DNA of 27,199 bases from Eubacterium sp. AF22-8LB (lineage in GTDB: Bacteria > Bacillota_I > Bacilli_A > Erysipelotrichales > Erysipelotrichaceae), in NCBI RefSeq assembly GCF_003458715.1, contig NZ_QRVI01000028.1, positions 1-27,199 of the forward strand, read 5' to 3'. Below, piece by piece: positions 1 through 6,854 of this stretch. The notes under the pieces were generated by a model, which saw only the letters and a program-made list of their open reading frames with translations, made no database searches and had not been told where the DNA came from. The position numbers and the translations under genes were made by a program. Every line of letters begins with the position of its first letter. The stretch's first letter is position 1.

Positions 1-92
1 TAAACCTTGAATAAAGGCTTTCTAGCACTTTTTACTTTTTCAACTGTCAAACTCGGGATTTTAATAAAAAACGCTTTCAATTTCAATCAAGT

Positions 93-123
93 AAAAAAAG
101 GAATTGCATCACACAATCCCTTT
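93..123 (-). terminator. Rho-independent terminator after the lipid kinase gene
   Basis: Read on the minus strand, a 10-bp stem (plus-strand arms 97-106 and 114-123, one G-U pair) with a 7-base loop runs into a run of seven T. It lies about 30 bases past the stop codon of the lipid kinase gene and should end the last transcription unit of the locus. I see no gene in 1-92. Confidence 0.8.
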
Positions 124-152
124 AAAACGGTTATATTTTAACTAATTCTTCC

Positions 153-1046
153 TTACTTGTTCGTATATATCTGTAAAGCTCTAGGATGATTCTCTACCTT
201 AGCAACCAATGTAGATTCACCCTCTTCTCCATCGAGTGTCCAAGCTAATTTCTCAGTGGATTCAATCATAATAGATTTAGCTCTATATCTTTCTACATAC
301 TTCATATTGAGTTCAGGATGCAACACTCCTAATGGATAATTATAAAGCTCTAATAGATTTGGTGTATGCTCAACAAGAATAATATCAAACAATCCATCCT
401 TAAATGTATTGTCATCTTGTTCTACCATTTCAAATCCAGCCACTCGATTGCCATTGATAATTAAACCGAACATCAAATCCTTTTCAAACACCTTACCATC
501 TAAATTCATCTTTACATGATAAGGATGTAAGTTTGGAATTTCATGAAGAGCCTTAATAATATACGCCATATTTCCTAATTGCTTCTTTAATTCTTGTTTA
601 GTTTCATAGCTAACATTACAAAAAGCCCCAAAGCCAGCCACATAATTAAAATAACGCGAATTCATTTTCCCAACATCAAAGAATTCAACCTTTTCTTTAC
701 AAGCAATCCGAGCACATTCTTCCATGTTGTTGGTTAAACCAAAGTTTGTACCAAAATCATTCATCGTACCCGTTGGAAAATAGGCAATCACAGGTTTGTT
801 TTCTAATTGCATCAAGCCATTTGTTGCCTCATTTAATGTGCCATCCCCACCAAAGATGGCAACCACATCAAAGCGACTTGCGTTCTCAATAATGTAATCA
901 CAAACATCCATTCTTTTCTGAGATAAATAGATTTCCATTTGATAATTTTGTGAAGAAAATACATTTAATGCATCCAACAATTGACCCTTAGAATTTTTCT
1001 TACCAGAATTCGGATTAATTAATAGCAATACTTTTTTTCGTTCCAT
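153..1046 (-). CDS. dgkB: Diacylglycerol kinase family lipid kinase (DgkB/YegS-like)
   Basis: This 297-residue soluble protein has the DAGK catalytic fold: an N-terminal nucleotide-binding segment (LLINPNSGKK, residues 8-17), the glycine-rich GGDGTLNE motif (66-73) and PTGTMNDF (91-98), all hallmarks of the DgkB/YegS/BmrU family. The length is normal for the family. It would phosphorylate diacylglycerol to phosphatidic acid at the inner face of the membrane. Its ATG overlaps the stop of the upstream phosphoglycerol transferase (TAATG), with AAAGGA nine bases before the start, so the two are probably translationally coupled. LtaS-type enzymes release diacylglycerol from phosphatidylglycerol and DgkB recycles it in Staphylococcus, so the pairing makes sense. 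The DgkB name rests on family and context. Another lipid substrate, such as sphingoid base or undecaprenol, is possible. Confidence 0.88.
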   Translation of the reverse strand: MERKKVLLLINPNSGKKNSKGQLLDALNVFSSQNYQMEIYLSQKRMDVCDYIIENASRFDVVAIFGGDGTLNEATNGLMQLENKPVIAYFPTGTMNDFGTNFGLTNNMEECARIACKEKVEFFDVGKMNSRYFNYVAGFGAFCNVSYETKQELKKQLGNMAYIIKALHEIPNLHPYHVKMNLDGKVFEKDLMFGLIINGNRVAGFEMVEQDDNTFKDGLFDIILVEHTPNLLELYNYPLGVLHPELNMKYVERYRAKSIMIESTEKLAWTLDGEEGESTLVAKVENHPRALQIYTNK

Positions 1047-2560
1047 TAACGTTTATCCTTTCCATATAAGATATATTTATCATAATAATTCGAGTGACGC
1101 GTTAATTCCTTATCTAATTTCTTATATCCTAACTTCTCTATCAATGTCGGCGTTTGCGTATATAAATTTGTACCCAAGCCTAAACGATTATTATTAAAGG
1201 TTACTCCCAAACTAGCTAATGTTGTTGGAAATAAATCATAGGTTGTGATTTTACGTGATTTTTGTGTTTCAGGCTGAATTGCCGGATTTACAATCGTATA
1301 ATAACACTTACGCGTATAGCCACTAGCCTCAATATTCTTAAACCAATCCGGATCCATACTTGGATGATCTCCCGCTAATACAATCGTTGTATTCTCATAC
1401 CATGGTTGTTCTTGAATCCATTGTACAAGCTCAGTTACATGTTTACTTGAACAACGAATTACATTCGAATATTGATCTCCATATATATCTTCACACTCCG
1501 AACAAATATAGCCACCAATATGATGGGTATCTGCCGTCAACATATTAAAATTAAACGGCTGTCCTGTTGAAGCAAGTCTTGTGAGTTCTATTTTCGCAAA
1601 TTCAAATAGTTTCAAATCCTCATAGCCCCACCAAACATTATAATCTTTGTCAATCCAACCATTTTGAATTGCCGAATGATAATCTACAATATTAAAATTA
1701 CCATGCTGGTCAAAATAATACTTTCTTCCCCCAAATTTAGCATCCGAACCAATCAACAATTCATTTTGATAGCCATTCGCCTCTAGAATCTGTCCAATCG
1801 AATACGTTCCAGGTAAAAAGCTATCCTCACTTACATAGCTATTACCATCAATTGGAATATTTAAAGGCACACCACTCGTTTGTCCTACTAATGCTGCAGC
1901 TGTCCAACCAGACATAGAAGGCACATAAAAACCATTATTATCCTTATTGCCATATGAGAATGTTAAATTTTGATTGGCCAATTGAGTCAATTCCGGAATC
2001 AAAGATTCCTCAACCGCACCTCCATTATCATAATCTTCATATGTTGTTTCCATAGACTCCATAAAGATATAAACCAAGTTTCTTTTTTGTTCAGGAAACG
2101 TATATTTTACACTTGCAGGATCCACATAATATTCTTCATAGATCTTAGAAGGATGTGCAATATTATACCAATATTGATCAATACCAACAGCATAAATACA
2201 GTCTGTAACACCAAATCCAAAAATAAATAAGCATGCTACCGTTGTGATAATAATAAGTGTATTGTATGTTTTATGTTTAAACTCTCCACTTTTAATATCG
2301 TTCCCAACTTGCCAATCTTTTAAAATGCACAAGATCAAAAACAAGCCAGAAACAATACCGGGTAACGGTAAACATTCCTGTATAAAACTATCCACAAAGG
2401 ACGTATCCGTCCCTTGAATAGGAACCAATAAATGGAATACTACCTGTTCAAAAGGAATATCTCCAAATGTATCAGGCACCCACTTAGCAACCTTTACTAA
2501 TAATAATCCTATAAAAACAAAAATTACTGTCAATACTGAAATTAGTCTTCTTCTCTTCAT
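1046..2560 (-). CDS. LtaS/MdoB/GacH-like phosphoglycerol transferase (sulfatase fold)
   Basis: The protein (504 residues from the chosen start) has three predicted membrane helices near residues 6-24, 64-81 and 101-121. An extracellular alkaline-phosphatase-fold domain follows. Candidate active-site residues are the Glu of FMESME (about 168), the Thr of SGWTAA (about 220) and the Asp-His of AGDHPS (398-399), matching the Glu/Thr/Asp-His metal and nucleophile set of LtaS and MdoB. Three helices instead of five, and the GWT context, place it nearer MdoB and GacH than true LtaS. It would move glycerol phosphate from phosphatidylglycerol to an extracellular acceptor, here probably the polysaccharide of this locus. 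AAAGGA stands eight bases before the ATG at 2560. An ATG nine bases upstream overlaps that site and is less likely. Confidence 0.85.
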   Translation of the reverse strand: MKRRRLISVLTVIFVFIGLLLVKVAKWVPDTFGDIPFEQVVFHLLVPIQGTDTSFVDSFIQECLPLPGIVSGLFLILCILKDWQVGNDIKSGEFKHKTYNTLIIITTVACLFIFGFGVTDCIYAVGIDQYWYNIAHPSKIYEEYYVDPASVKYTFPEQKRNLVYIFMESMETTYEDYDNGGAVEESLIPELTQLANQNLTFSYGNKDNNGFYVPSMSGWTAAALVGQTSGVPLNIPIDGNSYVSEDSFLPGTYSIGQILEANGYQNELLIGSDAKFGGRKYYFDQHGNFNIVDYHSAIQNGWIDKDYNVWWGYEDLKLFEFAKIELTRLASTGQPFNFNMLTADTHHIGGYICSECEDIYGDQYSNVIRCSSKHVTELVQWIQEQPWYENTTIVLAGDHPSMDPDWFKNIEASGYTRKCYYTIVNPAIQPETQKSRKITTYDLFPTTLASLGVTFNNNRLGLGTNLYTQTPTLIEKLGYKKLDKELTRHSNYYDKYILYGKDKR

Positions 2561-2595
2561 ATCAAACATCCTTTGTTAACATAAAAACCTTGATT

Positions 2596-2604
2596 AGTAT
2601 ATCA
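2596..2604 (-). promoter_or_regulatory. Candidate extended -10 promoter for the phosphoglycerol transferase gene
   Basis: Just past the terminator at 2613-2644, the minus strand reads TGATATACT, an extended -10 element (TGn plus TATACT). No good -35 box lies 17 bases upstream. The spacing to the start codon (about 35 bases) is suitable. A very similar element (TGATATATT) follows the terminator at 6827-6854, which supports the reading. Confidence 0.4.
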
Positions 2605-2612
2605 TAAAATGT

Positions 2613-2644
2613 AAAAAAAAGAGTTTCATTTGTAAAACTCTTTT
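2613..2644 (-). terminator. Rho-independent terminator after the GT2 gene
   Basis: The minus strand folds into a perfect 10-bp stem (plus arms 2617-2626 and 2635-2644) with an 8-base loop, and the T run continues for eight bases in total. It starts about 20 bases past the stop of the GT2 gene at 2664, so it ends the flippase-to-GT2 block and separates it from the phosphoglycerol transferase unit. Confidence 0.82.
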
Positions 2645-2663
2645 AACAAATCTGTCAAATTAT

Positions 2664-3455
2664 TTAAACCTCATTACTCTTTTCCGAATTGGAATACAAC
2701 TTCGTCAATAATTTAGCAATAGGCACAATCCAAAATCTTCTAAAGATTTCATAATCTTCCTTTGAACGATTATTATCTTCAATGATTTCCGTCGTTGTGG
2801 ATTCTTCATGAATTCGATGCCCCATTAAAGGTTGATTTATAAATACAAATCTTCCCTTAATTTTTGAAGCAATTTCCCACGCATTCCAATCTACATCACA
2901 CTTCATGTGACACGCAAATAACTTATCTACTTTTAGATTCTTTTGACTAAAAGTTACCGCCGGACAACAAATTGGATCTCCTAATGATAGTGGAAGTCTT
3001 TTGATAATTTTATGATTCGAAAGTTTCTTATTATGAAGAGGCATCAACATGATTCGCTTAATTTTTAAGTTGGTATTTTTGTATACCCTTTTACCATTAC
3101 GCAATTCATAATAATCAGTAAAAAGAATCGTTGCATCCTTATATTTTTCAAAATGAGAAACCACCTCTTTTGAATACGTTGGATCATATACATCATCCTG
3201 ATGAGCAATTGTCACCAAATCCGAATGAACACACGTTCTCGCAAAATCAAAATCATAACCAATACCTTTTCCAGGATTTGGATTGTCAATAATATCCAAA
3301 TGATACTTATTCGCTATTCTTTCAATAAAATCATTTCTAGTTGATGTTGCGATCACAACATCACTTTTAAATTCCTGATTTAAGACTGATTGAATACAAT
3401 TCTCTAAATATCTTGACTCCTTGTATGCCAATACAACAAAAGTATGAGTCATCAT
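2664..3455 (-). CDS. GT2 family glycosyltransferase
   Basis: This 263-residue protein starts with a GT-A nucleotide-sugar fold (FVVLAYKESRYLENCIQSVL). It carries IAHQDDVYD, the DxD-type metal and nucleotide site, near residue 83, and MGHRIHEEST near 214, which resembles the late conserved His-Arg segment of many GT2 enzymes. No membrane helix is evident, so it should act at the cytoplasmic face. I chose the ATG at 3455 because AAAGGTGAG lies seven bases before it and it follows the DUF2304 stop directly. An upstream in-frame start at 3488 would overlap that gene by 32 bases and has no ribosome binding site. Substrate and linkage cannot be read from sequence. Being the last gene of the GacI/GacJ-like block, it may extend or prime a side chain. 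Confidence 0.85.
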   Translation of the reverse strand: MMTHTFVVLAYKESRYLENCIQSVLNQEFKSDVVIATSTRNDFIERIANKYHLDIIDNPNPGKGIGYDFDFARTCVHSDLVTIAHQDDVYDPTYSKEVVSHFEKYKDATILFTDYYELRNGKRVYKNTNLKIKRIMLMPLHNKKLSNHKIIKRLPLSLGDPICCPAVTFSQKNLKVDKLFACHMKCDVDWNAWEIASKIKGRFVFINQPLMGHRIHEESTTTEIIEDNNRSKEDYEIFRRFWIVPIAKLLTKLYSNSEKSNEV

Positions 3456-3456
3456 A

Positions 3457-3819
3457 TTACAACTCACCTTTCTTATTTTCCAAATCATCCACTCTATTCT
3501 TCAAAATAGATACTTCCTGAACCAATAAAATAATCTTTTTCTTTTGACCAGACACAATCACAGTCAATGAAATAGTGATGAACAATAAAATGACAAACAA
3601 AACACCTGTCACCATATTTGAAATTGTTTGGAACCCAATCAAAGATGCAAGCGAAACTAAAATATTAGGCCAAATAGAAAGAATAATCAAAAGTATAACA
3701 CCAATAGCCCATAATAAAGAATACTTAACAGGAATCATATCCTTATGAAGCACACGAAGAATCACAGCTGCCAAAATGAGCGCAATAATTAAAATCGATA
3801 ACCTTAAATTAAACGGCAT
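3457..3819 (-). CDS. DUF2304 small membrane protein, GacJ-like
   Basis: The 120-residue protein has three hydrophobic segments (about 6-22, 33-62 and 68-89). A short charged tail follows with heptad-like spacing (VQEVSILKNRVDDLENKKGEL), probably a coiled coil. Size, layout and position directly after a DPM1-like GT2 gene match DUF2304 proteins. In Streptococcus pyogenes the DUF2304 member GacJ binds the GT2 enzyme GacI and raises its activity in making polyprenyl-phosphate-GlcNAc. Here the ATG overlaps the stop of the GacI-like gene (TAATG), so the two should be made in step. The role as an activating partner is inferred from this arrangement. Confidence 0.82.
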   Translation of the reverse strand: MPFNLRLSILIIALILAAVILRVLHKDMIPVKYSLLWAIGVILLIILSIWPNILVSLASLIGFQTISNMVTGVLFVILLFITISLTVIVSGQKKKIILLVQEVSILKNRVDDLENKKGEL

Positions 3820-4535
3820 TATTTTGACCTCCTAGTTCCAATAATCATAATAGATAAAAGTACATTAATCATATAGTAAGCATTCTTCCAACTACGAATC
3901 GAAGAAACCCCTCCACTACGCTCATTCATTTCAACCGGTACCTCACTTACGTGCTTACCTTCTTTTAGAATTTGTGTTGTAGAAATAGGCTCTGGATATT
4001 CTAAAGGATAGTCATTCGCAAATTGTTGAATCAACCCTCTATCTATAGCACGAAAACCAGAAGTTACATCATAAAGCTTTTCATGCGTAAAGCACTTGAT
4101 AAAAGCCGAAATAATCTTAATTCCCATTTGACGCGCCTTTGTAGATTTAAATTCACTGGTAGACCCTTCTACAAAACGTGAACCAATCGACATATTCGCA
4201 TTACCTTCTAAAATTGGCTTGCAAATATCTTCAACAAAATTCACATCATGCTGACCATCTCCGTCAAACTGAATCGCAATATCATATCCATTTTCAAATG
4301 CATATTTATATCCGGTTTGCACTGCTCCACCAATACCTAAATTATGTACCAGCTGAATATGTGGAATTTGATTTTCAACTAATATATTTTCCGTATTATC
4401 CTTTGAACCATCATTAATTACAATATAGTCCAAAGTATTTGAATGATTCTTATTATACTCATCAATTGTCTTCGTTGTAGACAATATAGATTCTTGCTCG
4501 TTATATGCTGGAATAATCAATAAAATTTTATTCAC
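3819..4535 (-). CDS. GacI/DPM1-like polyprenyl-phosphate glycosyltransferase (GT2)
   Basis: This 238-residue GT2 enzyme begins ILLIIPAYNEQESI, has VINDGSKDNT near residue 40, the DxD motif in QFDGDGQHD near 95 and SGFRAIDR near 152. One membrane-associated hydrophobic stretch lies near the C-terminus (about 218-233). These are features of dolichyl/polyprenyl-phosphate sugar synthases such as GacI. It should charge undecaprenyl phosphate with one sugar at the inner membrane face. The start is a GTG at 4535, six bases after AGGAGGT. A TTG at 4553 would put that ribosome binding site inside the coding region, so I rejected it. It is coupled to the DUF2304 gene. The sugar (GlcNAc, glucose or another) cannot be told from sequence. 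Confidence 0.86.
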   Translation of the reverse strand: MNKILLIIPAYNEQESILSTTKTIDEYNKNHSNTLDYIVINDGSKDNTENILVENQIPHIQLVHNLGIGGAVQTGYKYAFENGYDIAIQFDGDGQHDVNFVEDICKPILEGNANMSIGSRFVEGSTSEFKSTKARQMGIKIISAFIKCFTHEKLYDVTSGFRAIDRGLIQQFANDYPLEYPEPISTTQILKEGKHVSEVPVEMNERSGGVSSIRSWKNAYYMINVLLSIMIIGTRRSK

Positions 4536-4589
4536 TCCAATACCTCCTCGCAACTTTTACACATTAACACAATTTTTCATTTAAATCAA

Positions 4590-5554
4590 TCAACCAATTT
4601 GTAAATGCAAAGGACGAACCAAGCTATATAACAATCCATGTAAATGCATTTTATTCGCTATCCAATACGCAAATACACAAAAACGAATCTTAAATTCTTC
4701 CTCTTTAACAGGCGAATATCCATTATATCCATGGTATTTTAAAAAGTTAAATGCTTCATGACATAGCTGTAAATACGTCTTTTTATCACACACATTGACT
4801 TGCATCAGCAGAAATTGAACGACTGTTTTCAAATAAAAATATTGAATCATTTTATTTGAATATTTCTTTTCTAAAGATAAGTCATTGTAAATTTGATTCA
4901 ACAAAGACAATATTTTATTATCCACAACTAATGTTTTACGATTCTGAGTTACAGAATTTTCATTTAAACAATAGTTATAACCAGCATACGAAATAATTTT
5001 AATATTTTCTGTCTTTGAATTAATAGTTAAATTAAAAATATACATCTTCACCAATTTTTAAACGTGCATATTGAATATGATTCTCCTTTAAAAAATTCAA
5101 TGCATAAAACTTTGCACAAGTCTAAACATATTTAAATTCTGTCCACTCACAATCCAATGGAATCGAAGTAAACAAAACATCGTGACTTTTCATTGTGACC
5201 TTTTTATATTCGGAAATTAAAACATCATTATTTCCAATTTCATTCATGAATGTTTCTAAATAATTATTATCTACAAAATCCTCCGCATTAATAAATGTAA
5301 TATATTGACCACTTGCGAGTTGAATCCCTCGATTTACGCGTATAGCCAACTCCATGATTTTCATGATGAAATAATCTGATTCTTGTATCTCTCTTACTAA
5401 ATTCATGCATTGCTTGTAAAGACTGATCCTTTGAACCATCATCAATTAATAATCATTCAAAATCATCAAAAGTCTGATTTAAAATACTCTCTACACATAT
5501 AGATAAAAATTCTTGTGCAATGTAAACAGGAACAACTATACTCACTAAAGGCAT
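4590..5554 (-). pseudogene. Inactivated GT2 glycosyltransferase gene with two stops and two frameshifts
   Basis: The ATG at 5554 overlaps the flippase stop (TAATG) behind a good AGGAGG site and opens MPLVSIVVPVYIAQEFL, a typical GT2 N-terminus. Codon 34 is TGA (plus 5453-5455), between DDFE and LLIDDGSKD, where the family usually has Trp. A +1 slip at an AAA run (plus 5333-5335) breaks GVGYTR from NRGIQLASGQY. A TAG at 5122-5124 follows EFKYV. A second +1 slip at a run of five T (plus 5034-5038) breaks IGEDVYF from NLTINSKTEN. The reading frame is then open to 4590. The frames of the three pieces differ by exactly one base each, as two single-base insertions predict. Restored length is about 320 residues, normal for this family, and neighbouring genes are intact. 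Homopolymer slips could be sequencing errors, but the two stops are less easily explained so. Confidence 0.85.
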
Positions 5555-6789
5555 TAAGCAACCTCCTTAAAATCAATCTTTTTCATAATCACAATATATA
5601 TTATAACATACAAGATAAATTGACATGCCATGGTAATCAAATACGCTATGGCTGCTCCATAAATGGAAAATTGACCAATTAAAATTTGCGAAATAACAAA
5701 CGCAATGACAGAAGAAATCGAAAACACAATAAACTGTACAAACGTATACCGAACTGTTGTGAGTGCAGCTGACAACAATGTACTCATAGAATATAAAATA
5801 GCTCCAAAAATTATAATCAATAAATGTAGTTTATAATCATCAATATTGACATTATATAAAATATTCAATACAGGAATCCCTAAAATATAGGCACCAATGA
5901 CGCAAACAACCCCAAAGGCAGCAATCAACAATAAAGCCTTAAAGACTATCTTATTAAACTCTTTCTTTTCTCCATTCGAATTAAGATTAGCCATTGTATT
6001 TAAAATAGGCTGCAATAAATATTGCCCAGCCAAACTAATAATCGTTGCCGGCATTAAAATCATACCAAAAATGGCCTGTAAACTTTCTTCTACAACTCCA
6101 TCCAATGCATATTTTTGAGCATAAACTAGATAAACAGATAGAAATAAAATCGCAAAAGAGAAGAAGCCTGTTTTAAAAAGTCTTAGTACATTTGAGAAAC
6201 TATAGCTATCCTTTTGTATAATACTCTTTGATTTTGGTAAGTCATACATTAAGAATAATATAACCCATACTAGATCTAAAACTAAACAAGAAATCAATAA
6301 ATTCTTCGTTATTAAATCAAACGCAATAAACGCAACAACAGAAAAAACAGATTTTAAGAATAAAGAAATACCAACAATATACAATTTATCATTCTTTTGA
6401 AGAACTCCATAGAAAACATCTGAAAACACTTCAAAACATTTCATTAAACATAATGCAAACGTAACAATAAACTTATATATATCATACTTCATTATGAAGC
6501 AATAAAAAATTACTATAACCATCATGATTACACATGTGATGATTCTATGTACAATATATTCAACGTCTGAATATTCATTCTTAACATCCGTTACCTGATA
6601 TACACGACCTTCATATCCACCAATCAAGCATAATAAACAGGCTAATGAAAATGCCAAAGTAAATACACCCGAACTTTTTAAACCATTTATTCTTGTAACT
6701 ATCATCATGAAAAACAAGGAATTAAACGCATTAAAAGTTGTCCCTATCATATTCCATATTACATTCTTTTTTGAAATTGAATTATCCAC
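5554..6789 (-). CDS. MOP-family polysaccharide/lipid-sugar flippase (Wzx-like)
   Basis: The 411-residue protein is almost entirely hydrophobic, with about 12 to 14 membrane helices, and begins KKNVIWNMIGTTFNAFNSLFF, a typical opening for Wzx/RfbX-type flippases of the MOP superfamily. Length is normal. It should turn an undecaprenyl-linked sugar from the inner to the outer membrane face. The start is GTG with GAGGT seven bases upstream. The locus already has a Wzm/Wzt exporter for long chains, so this flippase more likely serves a lipid-linked side-chain donor, as proposed for GacK in streptococci. It lies just after a terminator and may have its own promoter at 6817-6825. A role in moving an oligosaccharide repeat is possible, but I see no clear Wzy polymerase. 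Confidence 0.85.
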   Translation of the reverse strand: MDNSISKKNVIWNMIGTTFNAFNSLFFMMIVTRINGLKSSGVFTLAFSLACLLCLIGGYEGRVYQVTDVKNEYSDVEYIVHRIITCVIMMVIVIFYCFIMKYDIYKFIVTFALCLMKCFEVFSDVFYGVLQKNDKLYIVGISLFLKSVFSVVAFIAFDLITKNLLISCLVLDLVWVILFLMYDLPKSKSIIQKDSYSFSNVLRLFKTGFFSFAILFLSVYLVYAQKYALDGVVEESLQAIFGMILMPATIISLAGQYLLQPILNTMANLNSNGEKKEFNKIVFKALLLIAAFGVVCVIGAYILGIPVLNILYNVNIDDYKLHLLIIIFGAILYSMSTLLSAALTTVRYTFVQFIVFSISSVIAFVISQILIGQFSIYGAAIAYLITMACQFILYVIIYIVIMKKIDFKEVA

Positions 6790-6816
6790 AATAAAACCTC
6801 GAACTTTCTTACATTG

Positions 6817-6825
6817 AATATATCA
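6817..6825 (-). promoter_or_regulatory. Candidate extended -10 promoter for the flippase block
   Basis: The minus strand reads TGATATATT directly after the terminator at 6827-6854 and about 28 bases before the GTG start. There is no clear -35 box. The similar element after the terminator at 2613-2644 makes it more credible. Confidence 0.33.
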
Positions 6826-6826
6826 T

Positions 6827-6854
6827 AAAAAAGAAGAGCAAGCTCTTCTTTTTT
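6827..6854 (-). terminator. Rho-independent terminator after the DUF2142 gene
   Basis: Plus arms 6827-6838 and 6843-6854 form a 12-bp stem with a 4-base loop (core GAAGAG-CAAG-CTCTTC). On the minus strand the 3' arm ends in TTTTTT. It overlaps the stop codon of the DUF2142 gene and closes the rhamnose block. The stem is nearly symmetrical with A and T runs on both sides, so it could work in both directions. Confidence 0.72.

Noticed and set aside
1..92. Imperfect hairpin AAACCTT/AAGGCTTT at 2-23 and a T-rich stretch
   Set aside because: The stem has a mismatch or bulge and no clear T run in either direction. It could be the edge of a neighbouring element, but nothing in the 92 bases identifies one.
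1360..1548. Plus-strand open frames inside the minus-strand genes (for example 1360-1548, 1970-2230, 10939-11349, 26007-26318)
   Set aside because: They lie wholly within well-supported genes on the other strand, lack ribosome binding sites and encode low-complexity or His/Ile-rich peptides with no recognisable motif.
4590..5054. A separate 154-residue gene of unknown function
   Set aside because: It joins exactly by one-base slips to the GT2 fragments upstream, and IGEDVYF-NLTI reads as one conserved GT2 region, so it is the tail of the pseudogene.
5453..5455. TGA as a tryptophan codon (alternative genetic code)
   Set aside because: TGA ends hddC-gmhB, gmhA and the GT4 gene in normal overlaps, and TGG is used for Trp throughout, so this TGA is a real stop.
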